Source: an uncultured Parabacteroides sp. (GTDB lineage Bacteria > Bacteroidota > Bacteroidia > Bacteroidales > Tannerellaceae). From it: a stretch of 64,000 nucleotides of DNA. The notes beneath the pieces were generated by a model. The model ran no database searches. It was not told the origin of the DNA and saw only the letters and a list, made by a program, of their open reading frames with translations. Of the stretch, positions 35,292 through 43,883 are shown one piece after another (within the stretch, counting starts at the first letter, position 1; every line of letters starts with the position of its first letter). The stretch is from the NCBI GenBank assembly GCA_949296075.1, contig CASFNG010000004.1, forward strand, positions 186,001-250,000. Reading direction: 5' to 3'. Both the position numbers and the translations under genes were made by a program.

Positions 35292-35311
35292 TTATACCTA
35301 ATCGGGTATAA
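35292..35311. promoter_or_regulatory. operator-like palindrome 3
   Basis: TTATACC-N6-GGTATAA is a perfect 7-bp inverted repeat, centred 41 bp from palindrome 2. It has the same arm sequence and 6-base spacer as the other two. Confidence 0.7.
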
Positions 35312-35337
35312 TTGAGGTTTGAATAGACGGGAGGTAC

Positions 35338-35408
35338 CCCGAAAAGCTTCCTCATCGTTTTGCGAAAAGGCGGTGAGGAAAGCCGAAAAGCATCCCGGCG
35401 CTTTTCGG
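35338..35408 (+). repeat. two adjacent stem-loops with a repeated CCGAAAAGC
   Basis: TTCCTCATCG at 35348-35357 pairs with CGGTGAGGAA at 35371-35380 with one G-T position. CCGAAAAGC at 35383-35391 pairs with GCTTTTCGG at 35400-35408, and CCGAAAAGC also occurs at 35339-35347. They lie upstream of the predicted MBL promoter; function unknown. Confidence 0.6.
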
Positions 35409-35467
35409 AAACCGTGGGGAGGGATAGAACTTTTGGCGCGGGCTGTCTCTTTTTCTCGATTATTCCC

Positions 35468-35475
35468 TATTTTCG
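35468..35475 (+). promoter_or_regulatory. promoter -7 element of the MBL gene
   Basis: TATTTTCG followed by CG is the TTCG variant and lies 17 bases before the ATG at 35493. Confidence 0.45.
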
Positions 35476-35492
35476 CGAGGATAAATCTTTTT

Positions 35493-36221
35493 ATGACGCC
35501 TATGCGACTTGTCTATATTTACCATAGCGGATTCGTGCTGGAGACGGATCGCTTCGCTCTCTTGATCGATTATTACCGGGATACCTGTCCTGATGGAGGT
35601 TTTGTGCATACGGAGCTGTTGAGGCGCTCCGGCACGATCTATGTGCTGGCCTCGCATTTCCATCCCGACCACTTTAACCCGGAGGTGCTCTCCTGGAGGG
35701 AGGAGCGGCCGGACATCCGGTATATCTTCTCGCGCGACATCCTGCGCCGCCGTAGGGCACGGGCGGAGGATGCCCTTTATTTGAGGAAAGGCGAGGTGTA
35801 TGCCGACGATGATGTGCGGATAAAGGCGTTCGGCTCTACCGATGTGGGGATCTCGTTCCTGATCGAGACGGAGGGAAAGCGGATCTTTCATGCCGGCGAC
35901 TTGAATAACTGGCATTGGCAGGATGAGTCGACCCCTCAAGAGGTGGCGCAGGCGGAAGGGAATTTCCTGAAGGAATTGGAGGCTTTGGCGGCGGAGGCTC
36001 CGCGGCTGGATCTCGCCCTCTTCCCCGTGGATCCCCGGATAGGCTCTGATTTCGCGCGGGGAGCGAGGCAGTTCGTGGAGCGTATCCCTACGCGGATGCT
36101 TGTGCCGATGCATTTCTGGGAGCGTCCGGAGGAGGTGAGAGGCTTCGCTCCCGTAGCCGAGGCGAACGGTTGCCGCTACGTGACACTCGCCGAGCCGGGC
36201 ATGAGCTTGGAGATAGAATGA
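35493..36221 (+). CDS. MBL-fold metallohydrolase
   Basis: A 242-residue cytoplasmic metallo-beta-lactamase-fold protein. ATG at 35493 is chosen because it follows a promoter element and begins the fold (MRLVYIYHSGFVLETD); the longer ORF from 35319 runs through repeats. The metal motif is HFHPDH (His55, His57, Asp59, His60), with HAGDLNNWHW supplying the third His and bridging Asp. It is related to UlaG-like and L-ascorbate-lactonase-like hydrolases in broad fold only, and the substrate is not known. VOC-fold and ROK genes follow on the same strand. Confidence 0.8.
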   Translation: MTPMRLVYIYHSGFVLETDRFALLIDYYRDTCPDGGFVHTELLRRSGTIYVLASHFHPDHFNPEVLSWREERPDIRYIFSRDILRRRRARAEDALYLRKGEVYADDDVRIKAFGSTDVGISFLIETEGKRIFHAGDLNNWHWQDESTPQEVAQAEGNFLKELEALAAEAPRLDLALFPVDPRIGSDFARGARQFVERIPTRMLVPMHFWERPEEVRGFAPVAEANGCRYVTLAEPGMSLEIE

Positions 36222-36255
36222 CCTGTTTCGTGAAATCTATAAATATTTATAAGAT

Positions 36256-36633
36256 ATGGAAATAAAAGGAAGATTCGACCATTTTAACATCAACGTGACG
36301 GATCTTGAGCGAAGTATCGCTTTTTATGAGAAGGCTTTAGGACTGAAGGAGCATCATCGCAAGGAGGCTGCCGACGGCTCTTTCATCCTTGTTTACCTGA
36401 CTGATGATCAGACCGGTTTCCTGCTGGAGCTTACCTGGCTGCGCGACCGGAAAGAGCCGTACGAGTTAGGCGACAACGAGAGCCATCTCTGCCTCCGTGT
36501 GGCGGGCGACTATGACGACGCGCGGGCATACCATCGGGAGATGGGGGCTATATGCTTTGAGAATACGGAGATGGGGCTTTATTTCATCCATGATCCGGAC
36601 GACTATTGGATCGAGATCCTGCCGTTAGGATAA
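36256..36633 (+). CDS. VOC family protein (glyoxalase I-like)
   Basis: A 125-residue single-domain vicinal-oxygen-chelate protein with two beta-alpha-beta-beta-beta modules. Candidate metal ligands are His9 (FDHFNINVTDL), Glu in LLELTWLRD, His in ESHLCLRV, and Glu near the end (YWIEILPLG). The spacing matches lactoylglutathione lyase, which detoxifies methylglyoxal. Bacteroidota often lack glutathione, so another thiol or a different substrate is possible. It starts 34 bases after the MBL gene and may share its transcript. Confidence 0.8.
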   Translation: MEIKGRFDHFNINVTDLERSIAFYEKALGLKEHHRKEAADGSFILVYLTDDQTGFLLELTWLRDRKEPYELGDNESHLCLRVAGDYDDARAYHREMGAICFENTEMGLYFIHDPDDYWIEILPLG

Positions 36634-36748
36634 AGGTGCATTCTTAAATAACAATGTCGCTTAGCATAAGTTGCGTAGGAAAGCTATTAAAATGACGGGA
36701 ATTCTCAAAATTTTTGTCAAATCGTATGGTGACTTTTTCTAAACCTCT

Positions 36749-36756
36749 TATATTTG
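36749..36756 (+). promoter_or_regulatory. promoter -7 element of the glucokinase gene
   Basis: TATATTTG is an exact match, 44 bases before the ATG at 36801. Confidence 0.65.
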
Positions 36757-36800
36757 CTATCCATAAGCGATGAATCATTATTAATCCTAAATATAAAATC

Positions 36801-37787
36801 ATGGAGAAGCCTTATGTAGTAGGTATCGATATAGGTGGTACCAACACCGTGTTCGGTGTAGTTGACGCAAGAGGAACAATCTTGTATAGCGGTTCTATCA
36901 AGACCGGTAAATATGTGGAGATAGAGGATTATGTAGCGGCCTTGGCCCAAGGGCTTAAGTCGGTTATCGACCAGGCTGGCGGTCCGGATAAGATAAAAGG
37001 TGTGGGTGTGGGTGCCCCCAACGGTAACTTCTTCAACGGTTGCATCGAGTTCGCCCCGAACCTGCCGTGGAAAGGGAAGATACCCTTGGCTCAGCTGATC
37101 AGCGAGCAGATCGGCGGGATTCCCGTGGCGCTGACCAACGACGCGAACGCCGCCGCTATCGGTGAGATGACCTATGGCGCCGCCCGCGGTATGAAGGACT
37201 TTATCGTGATCACCTTGGGTACGGGCGTAGGTAGTGGTATCGTGATCGGTGGTAACTTGGTTTACGGGCACGATGGTTTCGCCGGTGAGCTGGGTCACGT
37301 GATCATGCGCCGTAACAATGGCCGTCAGTGCGGTTGCGGTCGTCAGGGTTGCTTGGAGGCTTACGCCTCGGCTACGGGCGTGGCTCGTACGGCACGCGAG
37401 TACTTGGAGATCCGCAAGGACGATAGTGTCCTCCGCGAGCTGGATCCGGACGAGATCACCTCGAAGGATGTATACGACGCGGCGATGAAGAACGACAAGA
37501 TCGCGCTGGAGATCTTCGAGGCTACCGGTACGATGCTGGGTGAGGCTTTCGCTGACTTCGTGGCGTTCTCAAGCCCGGAGGCGATCATCCTGTTCGGTGG
37601 CTTGACGAAGGCTGGCGACTTGATCATGAACCCGATCAAGCGCGCGATGGAGAAGAATATGCTGAAGGTGTTCGCCGGCAAGACGAAGCTGTTGTTCTCG
37701 CAACTGAAGGAGAGCGATGCCGCCGTGCTGGGAGCGAGTGCCTTGGGCTGGGAAGTGAAAGAGCAGAAATCGACGTTGGACATGTGA
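36801..37787 (+). CDS. ROK family glucokinase
   Basis: A 328-residue sugar kinase. GIDIGGTNTVFGVVD is the ATP phosphate-1 motif, and LTNDANAAAIGEM holds the catalytic Asp114. GELGHV (His166) and C-x-C-x4-C in QCGCGRQGCLEAY (Cys177, 179, 184) form the ROK zinc site. These features support phosphorylation of glucose, with other hexoses or N-acetyl-hexosamines possible. It lacks an N-terminal DNA-binding domain, so it is a kinase and not a ROK repressor. It has its own promoter and terminator and supplies glycolysis from liberated sugars. Confidence 0.9.
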   Translation: MEKPYVVGIDIGGTNTVFGVVDARGTILYSGSIKTGKYVEIEDYVAALAQGLKSVIDQAGGPDKIKGVGVGAPNGNFFNGCIEFAPNLPWKGKIPLAQLISEQIGGIPVALTNDANAAAIGEMTYGAARGMKDFIVITLGTGVGSGIVIGGNLVYGHDGFAGELGHVIMRRNNGRQCGCGRQGCLEAYASATGVARTAREYLEIRKDDSVLRELDPDEITSKDVYDAAMKNDKIALEIFEATGTMLGEAFADFVAFSSPEAIILFGGLTKAGDLIMNPIKRAMEKNMLKVFAGKTKLLFSQLKESDAAVLGASALGWEVKEQKSTLDM

Positions 37788-37824
37788 TAGCCCGGCGTGC
37801 GAGTATAGAATAAGGTATAGAGGC

Positions 37825-37861
37825 GAGCCGCATCCGTTTGGGTGCGGCTTGTCGTTTTTTT
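37825..37861 (+). terminator. intrinsic terminator of the glucokinase gene
   Basis: AGCCGCATCC pairs with GGGTGCGGCT over a 4-base loop, then GTCG and a T run. Confidence 0.8.
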
Positions 37862-37880
37862 GAAAAGGGAGAAAGAGGAG

Positions 37881-38402
37881 ATGGAGCATCCGTTTGAGTC
37901 ATTTAGGTATTGCCCGATATGTGGATCGGGTATGTTCGAGGAGCACGATGAGAAGTCGAAACGTTGCGCCGCTTGTGGTTTTGTCTATTATTTCAATCCC
38001 GCGGCGGCGGTGGCTTGCTTCGTGCGCGACGTGGAAGGGCGATTGTTGCTGGTGCGTCGGGGAAAGGAGCCGGCGAAAGGGACACTCGACCTGCCCGGAG
38101 GCTTCGCCGACCGGTTCGAGACCGCCGAGGAAGCCGCGCGCCGGGAGGTGGAGGAGGAGACAGGCCTGCGCGTGGGGAGTTGCCGTTATCTCTTCTCGCT
38201 GCCGAATATCTATCGTTATTCCGGCTTCGACGTGCATACGCTTGATCTCTTTTTCGAGTGTCAGGTGGACGGGTTCGAGGAGACCGTGGCGGCCGACGAT
38301 GCCTCCGAGATCGTGATCCGCCGTCCCGGGGAGCTGGATCCCGGGGAGTTCGGGCTGCGTTCTGTCCGAGAGGCGATCCGTTCCTATTTGAAAAAATCGT
38401 GA
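37881..38402 (+). CDS. NUDIX hydrolase with N-terminal zinc ribbon
   Basis: A 173-residue protein. The start at 37881 follows a purine-rich AGAAAGAGGAG; the ORF to 37842 overlaps the terminator. Cys11, Cys14, Cys29 and Cys32 (YCPICGSGMF, CAACGF) form a zinc ribbon. The NUDIX box GX5EX7REVXEEXGL spans residues 74-96. This architecture resembles NudC-type NADH pyrophosphatases and related nucleoside-diphosphate-X hydrolases, but the protein is shorter than NudC. It probably sanitises or recycles nucleotide cofactors in the cytoplasm. Confidence 0.85.
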   Translation: MEHPFESFRYCPICGSGMFEEHDEKSKRCAACGFVYYFNPAAAVACFVRDVEGRLLLVRRGKEPAKGTLDLPGGFADRFETAEEAARREVEEETGLRVGSCRYLFSLPNIYRYSGFDVHTLDLFFECQVDGFEETVAADDASEIVIRRPGELDPGEFGLRSVREAIRSYLKKS

Positions 38403-38409
38403 ATCAGGC

Positions 38410-38439
38410 TTGTGCGCTGGCGTATATTGGCTATATTTG
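38410..38439 (+). promoter_or_regulatory. promoter of the TPR-barrel module
   Basis: TATATTTG at 38432-38439 is a perfect -7 element, with TTG at 38410-38412, 19 bases upstream, as -33. Transcription should begin near 38445. Confidence 0.7.
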
Positions 38440-38503
38440 CGAATTAGAATAGGTGGGCGCGGTGAGTTGGGCCCGCATGAAGAAAAACAAAAGCGAACGC
38501 GTG

Positions 38504-41503
38504 ATGAAAAGAATACTTATTCCGCTATGCATAGTAGTAGGTAGCCATGTCGCGAATGGGCAACGGTCATATCAGTTTGAGGCGCCGGATCGCTTGTTCG
38601 TGGAAGGCAAGGAGTTATTTGAGTTGAAGAATTATCCGGGATGCATGGACAAATTGGAGGCTTACAAGCAGCATGGCAAGAACGCCGACCTGCTTCAGGA
38701 GGCCGATTATATGCTGGTATGCGCCGCGTATGAGCAGGGACGTCCGGATGCCTTGGAGCAACTGAAATCCTATATCGACACCTATCCCGATTCCCGTCAT
38801 GCCGATAGGGTGGGTTTCATGATCGGATCGGCCCACTTCGGACGGGGTGAGTATGAGAAGGCGATCTTCTGGCTGAGAGAGTCGAATATCGACTTGCTGG
38901 ATCCGGAGCGCCAGGAGGCGTATAGCTTCAGGCTCGCTTATTCCCTCTTGCAGACCGGCGAGCGCCAGCAGGCGAGGGCCTATTTCGCCCGGATCAGCGA
39001 GGTGGGCTCGAAATATCGGGAAGCGGCCTCTTATTATATGGCTTATATCGATTACGCGGATGGGAAATATAACCGGGCGTTGATCGAGTTCTCCCGGCTG
39101 AGGGAGCTGCCTGATTACCGGGAGCGGTCGCTTTATTACATCACGCAGATCTATTTCATCCAGAATAAGTATGAGCAGGTGATCCGTGAGGGGAATGAGT
39201 TGCTCGAAACTTATCCGGAGAGTGCCGATAACGTTGAGGTGTATCGGATCGTGGGTAACTCGTATTATCATATAGGCGACGAGGCCCGGGCGATCGAGAT
39301 GCTGAGCAAATATGTCTCCGAGGCGGAGAAACCGCTACGGGGCGACCTCTATTTGCTGGGTGTTTGCTATTATAATAAAGGTAGCTACAGCAGCGCGGTC
39401 AACGCCCTTGGGCAGACCGTGGGCGAGAGCGACGCTCTCTCCCAGAACGCGTATCTTTATTTGGGACAGAGTTACCTGCGTTTGAACGATAAGAACAACG
39501 CGCGCATGGCTTTCGAGGTCGCGGCTACCTCTTCCTTCGACAAGCAGGTGCAAGAGGCGGCGATGTATAACTATGCCTTGCTGATTCATGAGACGGCTTT
39601 CACCGGCTTTGGGGAATCCGTCACGATCTTCGAGGATTTCCTGAACGACTTCCCTAATTCCCGTTATGCTGATAAGGTGAACGATTACTTGGTGGAGGTC
39701 TACCTGACCACGAAGAATTATCAGGCGGCACTCACCTCGATCGATAAGATCAAGCATCCGAGCACGAAGATCTTGGAGGCGAAGCAAAGGATCCTATTCC
39801 AGTTGGGGACGCAGGTGTTCGCTAACTCCGAATTAGAGAAGGCCGTGGATCTGTTCAACCGTTCGATCGCTTTGGGCGCTTATGATACGGAAGCTCGTGA
39901 CGAAGCTTATTTCTGGAGGGGGGAGTCCTATTATCGTTTAGGCGATTATGACCAGGCGATCTCGGATTACCGTACCTATCTGAATAATATCCGCCAGCGG
40001 AATACGGATATGTATGCGCTGGCGCACTATAACTTGGGATATAGTTACTTCAAGCAGCGGAAATATGATGAGGCGTTGAGCCGTTTCCGTCAGTACGTGA
40101 GCTTGGAGAGCGATCATCAGGCTCCGGCTTATGCGGACGCGTACAACCGGATCGGCGATTGCCTCTTCCATGATCGTCAGTTTGCCGCCGCGGAAGAGCA
40201 ATATACGCAAGCGGCCCGGTTGCGGCCCTCTGCCGGTGATTATTCGGTTTATCAGAAGGGATTCTTGCTCGGCCTGCAAAAGGATTATCAAGGCAAGATC
40301 AACGTGATGGACCGGCTTATCCGTGAGTTCCCTGAATCGCAGTATATAGATGATGCCTTGTTCGAGAAGGGACGGGCTTATGTGCTGATCGAGAATAACC
40401 GGGAGGCGGCAGGTTGTTTTGAGAAGCTGATGCGAGATTACCCGCAAAGTAGCCTGGCCCGGAAAGCCGGTGTGCAATTAGGCTTGATCTATTTCAACGA
40501 TAACCAGCCGGAGAAGGCGGTCGCGGCGTATAAGAAGGTGATAAGTGACTATCCCGGTAGCGAGGAAGCGAAGGTGGCGTTGCAGGATTTGAAGTCGGTC
40601 TATGTGGATTTGGATGATATTGATGCCTTCGCTGATTACGTGAATACGCTGGGTGGCAATGTCCGCTTGGAGGTGAGTGAGCAAGACTCGCTGACCTATC
40701 TGGCGGCTGAGAAGCAATTCATGCGCGGAGACAACGAGGCGGCTCGCCGGAGCTTGATGAACTATTTGCAGAGCTATCCGCAAGGAGCTTTCAGCTCGAA
40801 CGCCAATTATTATTTGGCGAGCATAGCTTTCACCAATAAGGAGTACGCGGAGGCGAAAGAACGCTTCGGGAAAGTGATCGAGAGTGGAGATACGAAGTTC
40901 CGGGAAGAGGCGTGGGCCAGAAAAGCCGAGATCGAGTATCTGGAACAGGATTATACGGCTGCCCGGGAAAGTTTCAAGCGCCTGCTGGAGGTGGCCGAGA
41001 AACCGGAGAACAGAGAGGCCGCTAAGCTGGGCTTGATGCGCTGCGCTGGCTTGAACAAGCAGCCCAAAGAGGCGCTGGCCGCGGCCAACGACCTGTTGAA
41101 AGAACCGAAGCTATCGCCCGAGATCCAGGCGGAAGCGAAATATGTACGTGCGAAAGCCTATATCGAGTTGAAGGAGGAGAACAAGGCTCTCGCCGACTTG
41201 AAGGCGATCAGTCAGGATACCCGTACGGTTCATGGTGCGGAGGCGAAATACTTGCTTGCGCAACTGTATTACGACAACAACGACGATAAGAACGCTGAGG
41301 CGGTATTGATGGAGTTTATCGAGAACGGAACGCCGCACGCTTACTGGCTCGCTCGCGGATTCATCTTGCTGGCGGATGTTTATATCCGGCAAGGCGATGA
41401 TTTCCAGGCAAGGCAATACCTGACCAGTTTGAGGAACAATTATAAGGGAGAGGACGAGATCTCCACGATGATCGAGGAGCGATTGGCTAAACTAAAGAAA
41501 TAA
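38504..41503 (+). CDS. large periplasmic tetratricopeptide repeat protein
   Basis: A 999-residue exported protein made almost entirely of TPR units. ATG at 38504 gives a neat signal peptide (MKRILIPLCIVVGSHVANGQ); ATG at 38477 is also possible. Helical pairs of the type AYFARISEVG, YNLGYSYFKQRKYDEALSRF and GRAYVLIENNREAAGCFEKL recur over the full length, suggesting more than 20 repeats in a superhelix. Bacteroidota relatives are often labelled a component of a TonB system, without firm proof. It is followed after ten bases by an outer-membrane barrel gene, so the two probably act together in the periplasm or at the outer membrane. Confidence 0.85.
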   Translation: MKRILIPLCIVVGSHVANGQRSYQFEAPDRLFVEGKELFELKNYPGCMDKLEAYKQHGKNADLLQEADYMLVCAAYEQGRPDALEQLKSYIDTYPDSRHADRVGFMIGSAHFGRGEYEKAIFWLRESNIDLLDPERQEAYSFRLAYSLLQTGERQQARAYFARISEVGSKYREAASYYMAYIDYADGKYNRALIEFSRLRELPDYRERSLYYITQIYFIQNKYEQVIREGNELLETYPESADNVEVYRIVGNSYYHIGDEARAIEMLSKYVSEAEKPLRGDLYLLGVCYYNKGSYSSAVNALGQTVGESDALSQNAYLYLGQSYLRLNDKNNARMAFEVAATSSFDKQVQEAAMYNYALLIHETAFTGFGESVTIFEDFLNDFPNSRYADKVNDYLVEVYLTTKNYQAALTSIDKIKHPSTKILEAKQRILFQLGTQVFANSELEKAVDLFNRSIALGAYDTEARDEAYFWRGESYYRLGDYDQAISDYRTYLNNIRQRNTDMYALAHYNLGYSYFKQRKYDEALSRFRQYVSLESDHQAPAYADAYNRIGDCLFHDRQFAAAEEQYTQAARLRPSAGDYSVYQKGFLLGLQKDYQGKINVMDRLIREFPESQYIDDALFEKGRAYVLIENNREAAGCFEKLMRDYPQSSLARKAGVQLGLIYFNDNQPEKAVAAYKKVISDYPGSEEAKVALQDLKSVYVDLDDIDAFADYVNTLGGNVRLEVSEQDSLTYLAAEKQFMRGDNEAARRSLMNYLQSYPQGAFSSNANYYLASIAFTNKEYAEAKERFGKVIESGDTKFREEAWARKAEIEYLEQDYTAARESFKRLLEVAEKPENREAAKLGLMRCAGLNKQPKEALAAANDLLKEPKLSPEIQAEAKYVRAKAYIELKEENKALADLKAISQDTRTVHGAEAKYLLAQLYYDNNDDKNAEAVLMEFIENGTPHAYWLARGFILLADVYIRQGDDFQARQYLTSLRNNYKGEDEISTMIEERLAKLKK

Positions 41504-41513
41504 AAGGAACGTG

Positions 41514-43307
41514 ATGAGAACGACATATCAAGCAAAGACCTTGTGCGTGGCAGTTTTGCTGGGTTCGGCCGCTGCCGTTGGCGCGCAAGAGGATGTCACG
41601 AAGAAGAACCTGAACCGTGAGATGACCTTGGAGAGGGAGTACGATCCTACCGTACAAGACGCCAGCAAGGTGAATACCTTGCCGGTCGTGAAGGAGCCGG
41701 TCGTACGGAAGATCCCGATCGATTATTCCGACTATACGATCGCTACTGACCCGGCTAAGCAGATCAGCTTGCTTCCCTCGGGCAATATCCTGACGCGGAT
41801 GGACTACAATAAGCGGAGGGGATACCTGAAGTTCGGGATTGGCACACGGCTGAACATGAATGGCGACGTGGGCTATCACATCCTGAGCGACGAGAAAAAT
41901 AAACTGAACCTGTGGTATTCGCACCGCTCGACGAACGGGAACGTGGAATACATCCAGCTGGAAGACGAGAAGACAAAGGCGAAAATCAACGATAACCTGG
42001 CGGGGATCAATTACCGCCACGCCTTCCGCAAGGCGCTGTTTAACGTCGGTTTGAAATATGGCTATTCCGCATTTAACTATTACGGGCTGCCGATGGATGC
42101 CTTGTCCAGCGCGACTTATGCGGACATCTTGGAGCGGGCGGACCGGGATACGAAGCAAGTGAACCAGACGATCGCCGCCACGTTAGGGTTAGAATCCAAG
42201 GAGGGATCTCCTTTCGGCTATTTGGTGGACTTGGGATATATCAACTTCTCGCATAAATATGGTCTCGGTAAGCCTGCGGATGGCCCGACGGAGCATACGG
42301 TGGACTTGAAGTTCGACCTGAATTCCGGCTTCAACGGGAATATGCGGGTCGGCTTGGGCGGACAGGTGGAGTACTTTAATTACAGCTTGCCCACGGGGCA
42401 ACGACATGAGTCGGGGGCGCTTTACGAATATGAGTTCGAGAATCATGCGGAGATCATGCTCTCTCCTTATTATAAGGTGGAAGGGGATAACTGGAACGTG
42501 AAGTTAGGCGTGAACGTGATGCTGGCCACTGGTGAAGACAGCAAGTTCATGGCCTCGCCCAATATCGCCGCCGACGTGGAGGTGGCGGACAAGACCGTGC
42601 TTTATTTGAACGCTGGAGGGAAACTCTACTCCAACAGCATGTACGAGACCTCCTTGGTGAATCGCTACGTGGATCCGACCGTGGAGTTGGCTCCCTCGCG
42701 CAACTGGCTGGATGCCGTGCTGGGTATCAAGAGCGGTGTGGCGCCGGGATTCTGGTTCGACGTGTTCGCCGGGTATAAGATCACCAGCGAGGACGTGATT
42801 TTCTTGCCGTCTCGTACCTTCGCGGATGGGCATTTCGGGAATTTCAGCCAGGCGTTGCCCGGCGTGAACACTACGCTTCTCTTCGCCGGTGCCAACCTGA
42901 AGTATAGCTATCAGGATCTCGTGGAGGTATCCTTGAAAGGAGTCTATAACCACTGGAAGGGTTCGTATGGGGATGATTGGGAACAACTGAAGGATACGGA
43001 TCTGGAACACGTATGGGGAAAGCCGGAGATGGAGCTGACGGCGGGCGTGACGGTTCGTCCGATCAAGCCGTTGGCGATCGGGCTCGGCTATTACCTGGCT
43101 ACCGGACGTTATACGGATCTTGGATTGGTGGAGCCGTATAAGATGAACAATATCAACGAGCTGAACCTGACCGGCTCGTATACCTTCAACGATACGTTCG
43201 GGGTGTATGCGAGATTGAGCAATATCCTTTGCCAGCAGTACGAGATTTATTACGGATACCCCTTGCAGAGCTTTAATGCCCAGATTGGGGTGAACATTAA
43301 TTTCTGA
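41514..43307 (+). CDS. outer-membrane beta-barrel protein paired with the TPR protein
   Basis: A 597-residue outer-membrane protein. ATG at 41514 has AAGGA five bases upstream; a GTG at 41511 is the longer choice. The signal peptide ends AVGAQ. A short periplasmic segment with REYDPTVQDASKVNTLPVVK precedes many amphipathic strands, and the C-terminus is aromatic (AQIGVNINF), as expected for BAM substrates. It lacks a plug domain and a recognisable TonB box, so the common TonB-dependent receptor label looks doubtful. It is probably co-transcribed with the TPR gene. Confidence 0.8.
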   Translation: MRTTYQAKTLCVAVLLGSAAAVGAQEDVTKKNLNREMTLEREYDPTVQDASKVNTLPVVKEPVVRKIPIDYSDYTIATDPAKQISLLPSGNILTRMDYNKRRGYLKFGIGTRLNMNGDVGYHILSDEKNKLNLWYSHRSTNGNVEYIQLEDEKTKAKINDNLAGINYRHAFRKALFNVGLKYGYSAFNYYGLPMDALSSATYADILERADRDTKQVNQTIAATLGLESKEGSPFGYLVDLGYINFSHKYGLGKPADGPTEHTVDLKFDLNSGFNGNMRVGLGGQVEYFNYSLPTGQRHESGALYEYEFENHAEIMLSPYYKVEGDNWNVKLGVNVMLATGEDSKFMASPNIAADVEVADKTVLYLNAGGKLYSNSMYETSLVNRYVDPTVELAPSRNWLDAVLGIKSGVAPGFWFDVFAGYKITSEDVIFLPSRTFADGHFGNFSQALPGVNTTLLFAGANLKYSYQDLVEVSLKGVYNHWKGSYGDDWEQLKDTDLEHVWGKPEMELTAGVTVRPIKPLAIGLGYYLATGRYTDLGLVEPYKMNNINELNLTGSYTFNDTFGVYARLSNILCQQYEIYYGYPLQSFNAQIGVNINF

Positions 43308-43333
43308 CGGATCCGAGGGATTCCGCCGGGGAG

Positions 43334-43368
43334 ATAGCCGGATGGTGCCGCCATCCGGCTATTTTTTT
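43334..43368 (+). terminator. strong terminator of the TPR-barrel module
   Basis: ATAGCCGGATGG at 43334-43345 pairs perfectly with CCATCCGGCTAT at 43351-43362, followed by seven Ts. Confidence 0.9.
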
Positions 43369-43390
43369 GTCTGCCTGCCCGTGGTTCGGA

Positions 43391-43654
43391 TCAATGGTTA
43401 TACATATCCTTGTTGTAGAAATCGAGGATACGTATGGCCATGTTGTAGGCTCCTTGGGCGGGGCTGTCCGGATTCCGGGCGATAGCCTCCAAGTAGTTGT
43501 TGAGCGCGAGGCGGATGTCGCCCTGCTTGTAGTACGCCTTCCCGCGGAGGTAATAAGCCTCGTCGTCGTCGGGATTTTTCTGGATATGCGCGTCGAGCAG
43601 GCGGATCGCCTCGTCCGTGCTCCCTTCCGTGATCAGTCTTTTTATTTTCTCCAT
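43391..43654 (-). CDS. small TPR protein
   Basis: An 87-residue cytoplasmic protein with two to three TPR-like helix pairs (ITEGSTDEAIRLLDAHIQKN, AYYLRGKAYYKQGDIRLALN). It has no signal peptide. The C-terminus ends ILDFYNKDMYNH. TPR units bind other proteins, but the partner is unknown. It is a single gene, convergent with the TPR-barrel module and divergent from topA. Confidence 0.7.
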   Translation of the reverse strand: MEKIKRLITEGSTDEAIRLLDAHIQKNPDDDEAYYLRGKAYYKQGDIRLALNNYLEAIARNPDSPAQGAYNMAIRILDFYNKDMYNH

Positions 43655-43845
43655 GTCGTTTTCTTGATTAGTAGGCGTTCCTTTCGCGGAAACGTGCGCA
43701 ATATATAAAAATCCGCGGAGGGGAAGATTGCCCGGATGGAAATATTTTCCCGTACCCGCCTGGTCCCGTGAAAGGGAAAAGGCCGTAAATCTGACGCTTC
43801 CACGTTTTTTTTAGGAGGGATGCCCCTTTACGTTAATTATTTGTG

Positions 43846-43853
43846 TATGTTTG
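43846..43853 (+). promoter_or_regulatory. promoter -7 element of topA
   Basis: TATGTTTG matches TAnnTTTG, 30 bases before the ATG at 43884. It excludes the in-frame ATG at 43851, which overlaps it. Confidence 0.65.
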
Positions 43854-43883
43854 CACTCGATTTCAAACAAGCGAAACTTAGAT

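Noticed and set aside
35338-35408. CRISPR-like repeats
   Set aside because: Only two direct copies of a 9-mer are present, with no regular spacers and no cas genes.
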